This document shows, piece after piece, positions 34,480 to 44,749 of a DNA stretch of 64,000 nt (position 1 is its first letter; the number at the start of each line of letters is the position of its first letter). Below the pieces are notes generated by a model, which ran no database searches, was not told where the DNA came from, and saw only the letters and a program-made list of their open reading frames with translations. A program made the position numbers and the translations under genes. This DNA comes from Cepaea nemoralis (Eukaryota; Mollusca; Gastropoda; Stylommatophora; Helicidae), in contig JACEFZ010018318.1 of NCBI GenBank assembly GCA_014155875.1, positions 62,001 to 126,000 of the forward strand, given 5' to 3'.

Positions 34480-35140
34480 GGTGTTCTCAGTGTGTGTCTC
34501 AGTGTGTCTCTCAGGTGTTCTCCGAGTGTGCCTCAGTGTATGTCTCAATGTGTGTGTGTGTCAGTGTGTCTCTCAGGTGTTCTCACAGTGTGTCTCAATG
34601 TGTGTCTTAGGTGTTCTCAATGTATGTCTCTATGTGTGTCTCTCAGGTGTTCTCAGAGTGTGTCTCAGTGTGTATCTCAGTGTGTCTCTCAGGTGTTCTC
34701 AGTGTGTATCTCAGTGTGTGTGTCAGGTGTTCTCAGAGTGTGTCTCAGTGTGTATCTCAGTATGTCTCTCAGGTGTTCTCAGAGTGTGTCTCAGTGTGTA
34801 TCTCAGTGTGTGTGTGTCAGGTGTTCTCAGAGTGTGTCTCTCGTGTGTTCTCAGAGTGTCCTCAAAGTGTGTCTTTCATGTGTTCTCAGAGTGTGTCTCA
34901 GTGTCTCAATGTATATCTCAGTGTGTCTCTCATGTGTTCTCAGTGTCTCTCAGGTGTTCTCAGAGTGTGTCTCAATGTGTGCCTCAGTGTATCTCTCAGA
35001 GTGTGTATCAATGTGTGTGTCTCATGCGTTCTCAGCGTGTGTCTCAATGTGTGTCTCGCAGGTGTTCTCAGAGTGTCTCAGAGTATGTCTCAGTGTGTGT
35101 GTGATTTGTTCTCACGTGTGTCTCAGTGTGTGTCTCATCC
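34480..35140. repeat. Degenerate GTGTCTCAG-type repeat field
   Basis: Irregularly alternating units of GTGTCTCAGTGT and CAGGTGTTCTCAGAGTGT cover about 660 bp. Three overlapping frames of 190-225 codons (Cys-Val-Ser-rich) arise from the repeat, and I do not regard them as genes. Confidence 0.9.
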
Positions 35141-35187
35141 AGCACCAGCGTCTTCCGTTCACATCCTGATTAGCTGTAATCGTTAAG

Positions 35188-35505
35188 TTCCGTCCCTAAG
35201 CTCCACATGAGTTACTCTGTCCCTAAGCTCCACATCGGTGATTCTGTCCCTAAGTTCCATATGAGTGATTCTGTCCCTAAGTTCCACACGAGTGATTCTG
35301 TCCCTATGCTCCACATGAGTTATTCTGTCCCTAAGCTCCACATCGGTGATTCTGTCCCTAAGTTCCATATGAGTGATTCTGTCCCTAAGTTCCACACGAG
35401 TGAATCTGTCCCCAAGCTCCACACGAGTGATTCTGTCCCTAAGTTCCACATGAGTGATTCTGTCCTTAAGTTCCACGTGAGTGATTCTGTCACACCACGT
35501 TAATG
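35188..35505. repeat. 27-bp minisatellite, about 11 copies
   Basis: The unit includes GATTCTGTCCCTAAGTTCCA followed by CATGAGT. Starts at 35216 and 35243 give a period of 27, a multiple of three, so both strands stay open. Confidence 0.93.
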
Positions 35506-35562
35506 CTATTCTGTGCAGACACCAGTCAATGAATATGTGTAGTTTGCTTGTCATTAGTTTGA

Positions 35563-35684
35563 GTCAACCTGTGTGTTTCTCATCCCTCTATCAGTACTCA
35601 TTTAACCTTAGAGTTTAGTTGTAGTCAACCTGTGTGTTTCTCATCCCTCTATCAGTACTCATTTAACCTTAGAGTTATGTAATC
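35563..35684. repeat. 61-bp tandem duplication
   Basis: GTCAACCTGTGTGTTTCTCA with its downstream sequence to ACCTTAGAGT occurs at 35563 and again at 35624, almost identical. Confidence 0.9.
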
Positions 35685-35953
35685 GAAGATTGTTACCAGT
35701 TTTAGTGTCTTTTGATTGCCACACATTTCCTAGGGTTGTGGGACTCTTGCATGACCTGGTACTTATGATTAGAGACTGTCACCTTAAACTGTTCCTTAGT
35801 TTCTTGGTTCTGAGACATCCTACATTGTGTTGTCTTCTATGTTTGTAATATGGTTTGTAAATCTTGAGTTGCGCCTTTAGTTTACTTATCAGCAGATGGC
35901 GATATGAATCTGCAACCGCATCTCTAACAATTGTTACACAGAACCAATTATAA
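35685..35953. other. Left flank of the LTR element
   Basis: AT-rich sequence without recognised feature, into which the LTR retrotransposon inserted at CATAT (35954-35958). Confidence 0.5.
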
Positions 35954-35958
35954 CATAT
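35954..35958. other. Target site duplication, left copy (CATAT)
   Basis: CATAT directly before the left LTR is identical to 42741-42745 directly after the right LTR. Confidence 0.93.
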
Positions 35959-38180
35959 TGTCACCGACCGTTAGGGTATTTCTATTGAAATAGACAGAAA
36001 TCCCTATCCAAGAGTTTGCCGACAGTCTCTAGAAATTATGGCTCGTTATAAGAATGTCTAAAGGGATGGTCCCGATAGAAGAGACTGGGATTCACTTGGT
36101 AGACAAAGGCAGAAGGTGAAGAACACTCGTGTATGTAGGAAGACCTAACACGAATGTCTAGTTTATCTGTCGGTGATCCTTCGTCATTTAATGATAAGCC
36201 CCCTGTTTTAAATACTTTCACGCACTCACGCACACGCCTTGCGTTCAAATGATCACGAAGGGAGTACGTGGGTACAAGTATAAAACAATAATACTCTTTA
36301 ATAGTAAAAGAGATAATGAAAATTGTCGTTCAAGTGGTGAACTATGACAGTTACAATTATGTTACAGGTACAAAAATAAAATAGTTTTCTGATGATTAGA
36401 CAGATAGCATGTCATCATTCACACCATCCAGACAGTGACACACTCAGAACACATGTAGACACAGAGTCACCTGAGATAATCTGATCTCGTTTAGGAGTAG
36501 TGCTGGCTTTCGTTTGGATTATGTCTTGGAGTCGACCCTGGCATTCGACAGGTGTACGATGCTCCTCCGGATTCCAGGTTCCGTCTCCACTAGTTGGTGG
36601 CTCAAAGTTTCGGTAACCGGACCGGTTAGGTGTCAGCAGTATCAGCAGCGAGGCTCCTTAAATCAAACAAACAGTTGCAGACTCCTTAGTGTCTTGACAA
36701 TAACAATGTGTCTGAGTGTTGGTGTTGTGTGTCTGTTGTGTATGTGTCAGATGCAGAACAGGAATAAAACAATTCCTCTCTGCTATTCTGTATCAAAAGC
36801 AAAGGCCAATAGTTCTTATCAGCTTGGCTATACCTTGTATGACATGATGATACAAGGTGAAAAAGGGTCCAGAAGTGGACACATTCTAAGACCACATGGT
36901 CCATTGGAATAGAACATGTAGACAAATCTTTGTTTGAAAAAAACATTACAAAATGTACATGGTTGTAAAACTGGAAGTGACTCATATGCAATAATTACTG
37001 GTGTATTCCTTAACACCATGGTGAGGAAGTCCTGGGCAGCCAGGATGTTTCCCTAGATAGCTAAGGAAGGGCCAACAATAATTCAACCTAATCCCACATC
37101 AGTCATTAGGCATAAAGCAATCAAGTGTCGCCATGAAGTCGTGAGGTATACCCCACAGAATATACGAGCTAAATGATAAGAAGAAGGCCAGCAGGCAAGC
37201 AAGGGGGCTGAGATATTCCAGGCATTGGGCTGTAGGATGTCTCAGTTATCCCTTGTGGAGTTATTTACTCCCCAAATTCTGATTCCTCACCACATGGTAT
37301 TTGCTTTGAACTTATGACCGTCAGTGTCATGTAGTTCGGCATGGCGGTGAATCAGGGGTAAGCAAATTTATGTTTGAATATATATCGCCTAGTAATATTG
37401 CTGGCATGTGAGAATCATGTTCCACATGTCTCTTCTACTTCTGCCCACATGGCAAAATCATGTTATCATATTTTCAACAAAATATACATGTAAATACATT
37501 CACAAAATGCATATGAAAATAATCAGTAAGGTTCATACATTATATCTATATATATATATTTTTATCTATAAATATATCTAGGCCTCACATGTTTTCTCTC
37601 AATGTCTCCCCTTTCAACTACCACGTTTCATAAATATACATGGTCGGGAAAGTTTTGGGTTTTCCCAATATCAGAATATAAATGTGTACACACTTCTTAC
37701 AATAATCATAATTATTAGGTTACTACACTCACCCCCAGTCTTATTGCAGCAATTAAGATAGGTTTTGGTATAATCTACCAAAGATGGAGTTGGATTTGGC
37801 AGCCCACTTCATGTAAGGTCTGCTTGGCATAGCAGCTATGGTCGTTGTGAACCGGCCGGAAGTTGTTAGTCACAATTTCCGGTGCAGCCGTACTATTAGC
37901 ATATCGCTGTTTTCCCGTTGCTAGGGAGTGACGGCCATATACTTGGTATTAATAAGGGTTGAAGACAGGGGATTTCCCTTGTGACATCATTTGATGATGA
38001 CGTGGAAATGTGCTGTCCCCAATAGTACAGTGTGTAGTTTTAGTGCAGCAAATGTCTGCATCGCCAATATGACGTCATTATTAGTAATTTAGCTGCCTAC
38101 TGAATCCAGAATGTAAATAGTAATTCCAATAACGCAGTAGTGGTGGTGTTTGCATAGTGATCTAGACTCATCCCGTCACA
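35959..38180 (-). repeat. 3' LTR of the Gypsy element (2222 bp)
   Basis: Because the element runs on the - strand, this left repeat is the 3' LTR. It starts (- strand) TGTGACGGGATGAG and ends CGGTGACA. The LTR is unusually long and has no supported gene. Its 61-132-codon frames are duplicated exactly in the other LTR and show no domain. An AT-rich TATATCTATATATATAT segment lies at 37540-37580. Confidence 0.95.
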
Positions 38181-38196
38181 TATGCCGCCCCTAGAG
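38181..38196 (-). other. Candidate polypurine tract
   Basis: The - strand reads TCTAGGGGCGGCATA just before the 3' LTR. It is only partly purine, so this is a weak candidate placed mainly by position. Confidence 0.35.
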
Positions 38197-38262
38197 AAAA
38201 GTACGGCTCAGCGAACTTTTAGGGTGGATGAGCCTAGATCGACTATGCATTCTCCCCATAGT

Positions 38263-39552
38263 TTATATCTGAACCAATTGTTCCCCTCTAGAGAAGGATC
38301 TATTAGACTTCTTTCGACTCCGGGGCTGGCTTGGTACTTTGGTATGACCTGGCGTTTCTCCAGATAAGTTTAGTGAGGATCCAGTCAGAGGTGGGTATGG
38401 AAAGCTAAGAGGTTCTTCCCTCCTCCCTACTTTCTGAACAACATTTAGAGCTACCAGATGTACTGGTCGTTCTTTTGCTCTGTCATAATATTTTCGGAGC
38501 AATTTAATGTGGTAGATTTTCATCTTACCTTTCATGAAGATTTTATATTTGGTGTTGGACACTTTCTCCATTATGGGGAATGGTCCTTGCCACTCAGTCT
38601 CCTTATTAGTCCCACTAGATCTTAAGAGTAACACTTTGTCCCCTACCGCTAGCGAACGTTTAGAGGAAGAAAATTTTCCTCTCTGGGGAGTCTTCCTAGC
38701 ACTAGGAAGTTGGTTACAGCCAGGTGTTAGAGTTGGGATATGGGTCAGTGCACTGCCTACTATCATGGGAGTGGATGGTTCCCCTAAATAAACATATTTA
38801 CTTCCCAGTATTATGTCATAGATAGGATCAGTCATCACTGCTGCCGATATAGTTCCCTTTACAAATCTAGAGTTAACTAACACTTGGGCTATTGGTAAAG
38901 TTAGGGTAGGCGAACTTCTTGTCGCACCCATAACTTCAACCATGTTTTGCGTCAACTGACCAGGTTTTACTAAGTGTGATGCTATTATGGCATCATACGT
39001 TAAACCCGTATCATGGAGACACTCGACCAACTGTCCATTGACATTGATCTTCTCTACCACTCGATGTCCTCTCATTTCGGGAGGCGGTGGTAGTGTAGTG
39101 GTTTTCTTCCCTACCGAGAAGCAAGCCGCAATCTGGGGTTTTGTTCTGCGCTTGCAGTCTGCCGTACTGTGGGAATTATTATGACAATTCGTGCAGTATG
39201 GTTTTCTAGCCCCAGATGTGGTTTGTTTTTTGTTATGCTGCTGCTGAGGTTGCCTCTGGTCTGCTGGTATATTGCTAGGGGTTTGTCCCTGATTGGTTGG
39301 AGGTGGGTTCTGTTGAGGTTGGGGAGGTTGCGTTGGGACCGAGTCCCCATGGGCAGTCAGATATCTTTCAGCCAAGACTATCATTTCCTCCAGTGTTTGT
39401 GCCCCTTGTTCAACGATGAAAGTTTCCATCGGCTTCGACATACAGTTCCTCAGCTGCTCACATAAAACCATCTCCCGCAAGCCCGCATAGGAGTGTTCAT
39501 ACTCTCCCAATGTCTCCCATTTACAGAGATAACTCTGCAGACGAGCGGACAA
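38263..39552 (-). CDS. Gag C-terminal half - protease - integrase C-terminal domain fusion
   Basis: An open frame of 429 codons. Residues 1-70 continue the Gag capsid-like domain (LREMVLCEQLRNCMSKPMET). A Pro/Gln-rich linker follows, then a CCHC zinc knuckle at about 119-132 (CTNCHNNSHSTADC, spacing C-2-C-4-H-4-C). Next comes an aspartic protease segment at about 166-195 with the active-site D-T-G in LHDTG and, later, Y-D-I-I-L-G-S. After about 40 linker residues it goes straight into KRSLAVGDKVLLL and EWQGPFPIMEKVSNTKYKI, the GPY/F C-terminal domain that normally ends Gypsy integrase. RT, RNase H and the integrase catalytic core are absent without a frame break. The nominal start is TTG. The frame opens at about 39576, just after the upstream gag frame stops. 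The last 60 residues are basic and Pro-rich. Confidence 0.88.
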   Translation of the reverse strand: MSARLQSYLCKWETLGEYEHSYAGLREMVLCEQLRNCMSKPMETFIVEQGAQTLEEMIVLAERYLTAHGDSVPTQPPQPQQNPPPTNQGQTPSNIPADQRQPQQQHNKKQTTSGARKPYCTNCHNNSHSTADCKRRTKPQIAACFSVGKKTTTLPPPPEMRGHRVVEKINVNGQLVECLHDTGLTYDAIIASHLVKPGQLTQNMVEVMGATRSSPTLTLPIAQVLVNSRFVKGTISAAVMTDPIYDIILGSKYVYLGEPSTPMIVGSALTHIPTLTPGCNQLPSARKTPQRGKFSSSKRSLAVGDKVLLLRSSGTNKETEWQGPFPIMEKVSNTKYKIFMKGKMKIYHIKLLRKYYDRAKERPVHLVALNVVQKVGRREEPLSFPYPPLTGSSLNLSGETPGHTKVPSQPRSRKKSNRSFSRGEQLVQI

Positions 39553-39565
39553 TTGTGAGAATGAC

Positions 39566-40195
39566 TCACCCCTTCAGACGTCTTGCGGTTCGGAATTTCC
39601 GCTGATAAGCAGCTGAGGTTAACTCATATCTCTTCAATAAAGCCGATTTCAAACTTTCATAAGAATGTTCATGGCCTGGAGGTAGTCCCTGAAAGACTAC
39701 ATACGCTTGTCCCCTCAGTGCCTGAGAAAGCTTCAAGTTCCAGTGTTCCCTAGCCAACCCAAATGACTCAGCTAATTTCTCGAATTTCTGAAGGTAACTA
39801 TCCAATTGTTCCTGATTTTCCTCGAACGGCATCAATGGAAAACTCATAGGACCCACATGAGAAGTCGAATGTAGCTGGGTTTCAATGCTGGGTGCCGGAG
39901 AGCTGGCGTTAGAACAGGTTGCTGATAGAGCTTGGTTTTCTAGCTCTTTCATCCTAAACTCATGCTGTCGGATTTTTTCATTTTCCTGTAACTGCCTAAG
40001 TTCTTTCTCAGCCTCGATTTTCTTAAGTTCTGTCGCTGCTTCCAGTTTCTTAAGCTCGAGTTCATGCCTACGTATTTTATCTTCCCTGTCTTCTTTCCTT
40101 AACTCCCTCTCCATATCATGGACATATTTGGCTGCTTCGGGCTCCGATAACCCCATAGCTACCGCTGCTGCGTGCAAATCTGCTGATGAACTCAT
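39566..40195 (-). CDS. gag: Gag N-terminal half
   Basis: A 209-codon frame from ATG at 40195. Residues 28-85 form a charged coiled coil (ERELRKEDREDKIRRHELEL and onward, Lys/Glu-rich). A Ser/Pro linker precedes the first half of a Gag capsid-like domain (FEKLAESFGLAREHWNLKLS, then A-L-R-G-Q-A-Y-V-V-F and a K-S-A-L-L-K-R-Y segment). The frame ends at TGA (39568-39566) directly after CTG AAG GGG. The rest of the domain is in the next frame (+1 relative to this one), in the 38263-39552 gene. The break is either a one-base gain in the G run or a frameshift site. Confidence 0.85.
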   Translation of the reverse strand: MSSSADLHAAAVAMGLSEPEAAKYVHDMERELRKEDREDKIRRHELELKKLEAATELKKIEAEKELRQLQENEKIRQHEFRMKELENQALSATCSNASSPAPSIETQLHSTSHVGPMSFPLMPFEENQEQLDSYLQKFEKLAESFGLAREHWNLKLSQALRGQAYVVFQGLPPGHEHSYESLKSALLKRYELTSAAYQRKFRTARRLKG

Positions 40196-40496
40196 GACTG
40201 AGTTTTGACTGAGAGGGTGAGTGATCAGTGGACTACAATTTCTATATCAATATTATACTACTTCCCAATTCAAGTTATACTAATACAATTGCAATAATTT
40301 ACAAATCTTATTAGTACATACACAAAAATGGTTAGTACAAACAATGATACAAAACACACTTTCACTCTCTCAATCGAATGGAAACAACTAATTACAGAGT
40401 TTCCTAAACTACTCTACACATTACTGAGATGAGAAAAAAAAATTTTGTACCAAGTAACATAATTTATTAGAAATATTGTTTCTAATTAGCTGGGTA

Positions 40497-40514
40497 GATC
40501 CCGGACCGAGACCA
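40497..40514 (-). other. Candidate primer binding site
   Basis: Four bases after the end of the 5' LTR, the - strand reads TGGTCTCGGTCCGGGA. It begins with TGG, as needed to pair with the CCA end of a tRNA. I could not assign the tRNA. Confidence 0.6.
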
Positions 40515-40518
40515 CAGT

Positions 40519-42740
40519 TGTCACCGACCGTTAGGGTATTTCTATTGAAATAGACAGAAATCCCTATCCAAGAGTTTGCCGACAGTCTCTAGAAATTATG
40601 GCTCGTTATAAGAATGTCTAAAGGGATGGTCCCGATAGAAGAGACTGGGATTCACTTGGTAGACAAAGGCAGAAGGTGAAGAACACTCGTGTATGTAGGA
40701 AGACCTAACACGAATGTCTAGTTTATCTGTCGGTGATCCTTCGTCATTTAATGATAAGCCCCCTGTTTTAAATACTTTCACGCACTCACGCACACGCCTT
40801 GCGTTCAAATGATCACGAAGGGAGTACGTGGGTACAAGTATAAAACAATAATACTCTTTAATAGTAAAAGAGATAATGAAAATTGTCGTTCAAGTGGTGA
40901 ACTATGACAGTTACAATTATGTTACAGGTACAAAAATAAAATAGTTTTCTGATGATTAGACAGATAGCATGTCATCATTCACACCATCCAGACAGTGACA
41001 CACTCAGAACACATGTAGACACAGAGTCACCTGAGATAATCTGATCTCGGTTAGGAGTAGTGCTGGCTTTCGTTGGTATTATGTCTTGGAGTCGACCCTG
41101 GCATTCGACAGGTGTACGATGCTCCTCCGGATTCCAGGTTCCGTCTCCACTAGTTGGTGGCTCAAAGTTTCGGTAACCGGACCGGTTAGGTGTCAGCAGT
41201 ATCAGCAGCGAGGCTCCTTAAATCAAACAAACAGTTGCAGACTCCTTAGTGTCTTGACAATAACAATGTGTCTGAGTGTTGGTGTTGTGTGTCTGTTGTG
41301 TATGTGTCAGATGCAGAACAGGAATAAAACAATTCCTCTCTGCTATTCTGTATCAAAAGCAAAGGCCAATAGTTCTTATCAGCTTGGCTATACCTTGTAT
41401 GACATGATGATACAAGGTGAAAAAGGGTCCAGAAGTGGACACATTCTAAGACCACATGGTCCATTGGAATAGAACATGTAGACAAATCTTTGTTTGAAAA
41501 AAACATTACAAAATGTACATGGTTGTAAAACTGGAAGTGACTCATATGCAATAATTACTGGTGTATTCCTTAACACCATGGTGAGGAAGTCCTGGGCAGC
41601 CAGGATGTTTCCCTAGATAGCTAAGGAAGGGCCAACAATAATTCAACCTAATCCCACATCAGTCATTAGGCATAAAGCAATCAAGTGTCGCCATGAAGTC
41701 GTGAGGTATACCCCACAGAATATACGAGCTAAATGATAAGAAGAAGGCCAGCAGGCAAGCAAGGGGGCTGAGATATTCCAGGCATTGGGCTGTAGGATGT
41801 CTCAGTTATCCCTTGTGGAGTTATTTACTCCCCAAATTCTGATTCCTCACCACATGGTATTTGCTTTGAACTTATGACCGTCAGTGTCATGTAGTTCGGC
41901 ATGGCGGTGAATCAGGGGTAAGCAAATTTATGTTTGAATATATATCGCCTAGTAATATTGCTGGCATGTGAGAATCATGTTCCACATGTCTCTTCTACTT
42001 CTGCCCACATGGCAAAATCATGTTATCATATTTTCAACAAAATATACATGTAAATACATTCACAAAATGCATATGAAAATAATCAGTAAGGTTCATACAT
42101 TATATCTATATATATATATTTTTATCTATAAATATATCTAGGCCTCACATGTTTTCTCTCAATGTCTCCCCTTTCAACTACCACGTTTCATAAATATACA
42201 TGGTCGGGAAAGTTTTGGGTTTTCCCAATATCAGAATATAAATGTGTACACACTTCTTACAATAATCATAATTATTAGGTTACTACACTCACCCCCAGTC
42301 TTATTGCAGCAATTAAGATAGGTTTTGGTATAATCTACCAAAGATGGAGTTGGATTTGGCAGCCCACTTCATGTAAGGTCTGCTTGGCATAGCAGCTATG
42401 GTCGTTGTGAACCGGCCGGAAGTTGTTAGTCACAATTTCCGGTGCAGCCGTACTATTAGCATATCGCTGTTTTCCCGTTGCTAGGGAGTGACGGCCATAT
42501 ACTTGGTATTAATAAGGGTTGAAGACAGGGGATTTCCCTTGTGACATCATTTGATGATGACGTGGAAATGTGCTGTCCCCAATAGTACAGTGTGTAGTTT
42601 TAGTGCAGCAAATGTCTGCATCGCCAATATGACGTCATTATTAGTAATTTAGCTGCCTACTGAATCCAGAATGTAAATAGTAATTCCAATAACGCAGTAG
42701 TGGTGGTGTTTGCATAGTGATCTAGACTCATCCCGTCACA
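40519..42740 (-). repeat. 5' LTR of the Gypsy element (2222 bp)
   Basis: This is the right-hand repeat, offset exactly 4560 bp from the left one. It should contain the promoter for - strand transcription. I cannot place a TATA box with confidence. Confidence 0.95.
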
Positions 42741-42745
42741 CATAT
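42741..42745. other. Target site duplication, right copy (CATAT)
   Basis: Matches 35954-35958. Confidence 0.93.
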
Positions 42746-42964
42746 GAATGCGAATAATGGACAATAAGTGAATAAACCAAGAAATACCTGAAGCCACATG
42801 TGTGTGGTTTCACATAATACTGTGAAAATCCCACGAATAATTAAAATAGTAAAATTGAAAAGTAAAGGACCATTTTACCGGCTTTTAGGCGTATTGGGTA
42901 TAAACTAAGTCAAGTCAAGGACATGACCCATTTCCACACATTGAGACATAGGGTGTTTGCACAT

Positions 42965-43130
42965 GGTTTTCATAGACCAATCGGAATTCCATGGATAATG
43001 TGGTCTCTATAACCACCCCCCCCCCCCCCACCCCATTACTTTCCGGAACATGATCTAATACCTACTTTAATCTGGGTTGGCCTGGGAGCCCAGACCAGTC
43101 ATTTAACACAATCTTTGGAGAGTATTTGAG
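42965..43130 (-). mobile_element. SINE family A fragment
   Basis: Contains CATAGACCAATCGGAATTCC, then a C run (43015-43029) and CTGGGTTGGCCTGGGAGCCC. These correspond in order to the copy at 61555-61680. The tRNA-like part is not recognisable. Confidence 0.55.
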
Positions 43131-43289
43131 CACATTACCAATGGGCCCGCAAGGAGGTTTAAAATCCATTACGCTTCTGTGGCTCTCCCGTGAAAGGATA
43201 CATGATACAGAAGTTCAGGGGTTACTGTGCATGCTGCACACAGACATGTGTGCAGTGTGCGCTCCCGCGTTACCCATGCAGTTAATAAT

Positions 43290-43460
43290 CCTGTATACCG
43301 CGTTCGAAACACAACTGCGGTCGATTTCGCAGCAGTCAGCCTTGCGTTGGTTTCTTATAAAATGGTATGAATGCCGATCGATCAGAAAGCAACGGCAAAC
43401 TAGTGAAAGTTGGGATTGACTGCGATGTCCCGTAAAGGATATGCAAGTAACTAACTAGCC
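43290..43460 (+). mobile_element. SINE family B fragment
   Basis: Includes AAAATGGTATGAATGCCGAT, CAGAAAGCAACGGCAAACTA and ACTGCGATGTCCCGTAAAGG, as in the copies at 32232-32475 and 15905-16035. The tRNA-like head is missing or too diverged. Confidence 0.68.
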
Positions 43461-43469
43461 ATCCCCCCA

Positions 43470-43504
43470 ACACACAAACACACACACGCGCGCGCGCGCG
43501 CGCT
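43470..43504. repeat. CA then CG alternating repeat
   Basis: ACACACACACG followed by about ten CG units (43485-43504). Alternating purine-pyrimidine of this kind is prone to Z-DNA. Confidence 0.9.
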
Positions 43505-44629
43505 TGCAAGTGAAGTTGAAAAGACACAGCACATCTGCTATTGGTGGAGGAGATTAATATCAATAGTAGCGTCCATGTGGTACCCGCTAATATTCATTCA
43601 TTCCAAGAGAAAGCGATAAAAGGATGCAGGGTTGGGAAAGGCTGATCTCACAAATGCCAAAGTTACATATACCTGTTCTGTTCAGGGCGGTAGCAGTGAC
43701 ATAGCTGCACTGATGCAGTCAGGAGTCAACTAAGGCATTGGGTTAGGGAAAGGTTGTTTATACGATCGAACCGAACGGAGTGGGGCGGTGAGGTGTGGTG
43801 CCCTGAGTCAATGGGTGTGCAAAATCTTTTGAGTCAGCAAAATCATGTAGGAGGCTGTTCGTGGACTCTCCAACCTGTGCTATCGGAGTGGAAATTTGCT
43901 TGGGTCGGGTTGTTGTGTAGAAATCAGAAATCATCGGTATCCATGCAATGCTGTACTGAGGGTCAATTGTAACCAAGTCTCCAATCTCTCTAGACATTGA
44001 GCTAAAGTCGCTTGCCAGTGAAATACACGTGAAGAAAACATGACCAACAGATGCCTAATCCTTGCCAGTTCAAATGTGCTGTGTTGAACCATGATCTGGT
44101 TGCACATTAACACGACTCTCTGCATATAGGAAGTTCCAGAACAGGTCTTGCAGATCCTCCTGGTTTCTTAGCTTGGCGAGGGGATTTGCAGCCCTGCAAT
44201 ATAGGTCTCTTGAAGATAGTACTTTGGTATCGGTGGCGAGAAAAGAGTCTGAGTTATACAGACCAAAAGACTTCATTATTATTTTGCGATTACCGGGGAG
44301 ATAAATGCTCCACACTCAAACAATATCACTGACTATGTATGTTATTATGTTAGTCCAAATATGCATCAGTTCAGTTCATATAATACATACGGACTTTCAC
44401 CTGTCGAGATCCAGCGAAATATGTCAGTCAATAAATTGTGTAACCTATTGTTTTTGGCGTTTTTGTTTAAATTCACTAATGGAAGCATTGCTTTGAATAA
44501 CAATACTATTGAAATGTCACTATATTCAGTGTATGTTGTACAATTTCCCAGCGTGCAGTATAAACATTGTTGTCCAATACCATGATATATTGATACATCT
44601 TTCACTGATTGCTCACCGTTGTATTCCAG
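43505..44629. other. Upstream intron or flank of the collagen gene; no gene recognised
   Basis: The segment GAGTGGAAATTTGCTTGGGT (43888) loosely matches GAGTGGCAATTTGCTCGGGT (45376), so a low-copy dispersed repeat may be present. The last 30 bases are a plausible intron end with a pyrimidine tract and CAG at 44627-44629. Confidence 0.45.
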
Positions 44630-44749
44630 CAATTTAACAGGACCAGGGGGGACATACGAGGGGACACACGTGCTGACATACGGCCTCCGGAGTGCGGCGG
44701 GTGTACGGTAGCTGGAGGGTGTAACTGTGTGGGAGAAAAGGGATCAAGG
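44630..44749 (+). CDS. COL4A1-like: Type IV collagen alpha chain, 7S exon (cysteine cluster, two RGD motifs)
   Basis: The exon is bounded by TGTATTCCAG on the left and GTGAGT on the right. The frame encodes a short non-collagenous stretch with RTRGDIRGDTR, then CGGCTVAGGCNC and the first triplets G-E-K and G-S-R. The four closely spaced cysteines followed at once by Gly-X-Y repeats are the hallmark of the 7S domain, which joins four collagen IV molecules by disulfides and lysine cross-links in basement membranes. An N-R-T glycosylation sequon precedes the RGDs. The exon ends in phase 0. An alternative acceptor (AACAG, 44636-44640) would shorten it by 11 bases and remove the sequon but keep both RGDs. 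The signal peptide must be on an exon further upstream, which I could not find. Confidence 0.85.

Larger units (their letters stand above)
35959..42740 (-). mobile_element. Ty3/Gypsy LTR retrotransposon, complete but internally deleted
   Basis: Two direct 2222-bp repeats (35959-38180 and 40519-42740) bound a 2338-bp interior whose gag genes lie on the - strand. The repeats have TG...CA ends (on the element's own strand TGTGACGGGA at the start and CGGTGACA at the end). Both element borders carry CATAT (35954-35958 and 42741-42745), a 5-bp target duplication. By eye I find three differences between the LTRs (36490, 36515, 36517 against 41050, 41075, 41077), so the insertion is very young. The interior is less than half that of a full Gypsy element and lacks reverse transcriptase, RNase H and the integrase core. 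It must therefore have been copied by enzymes supplied from an autonomous relative. Confidence 0.93.

Noticed and set aside
34481..35186. Three overlapping Cys/Val/Ser-rich frames of about 190-225 codons
   Set aside because: All three frames are open at once through a GTGTCTCAG repeat field, which shows the openness comes from the repeat.
36514..36912. 132-codon frame and several - strand frames inside the LTR
   Set aside because: They are repeated nearly unchanged in the second LTR and show no domain; LTR sequence is duplicated by the element's life cycle.
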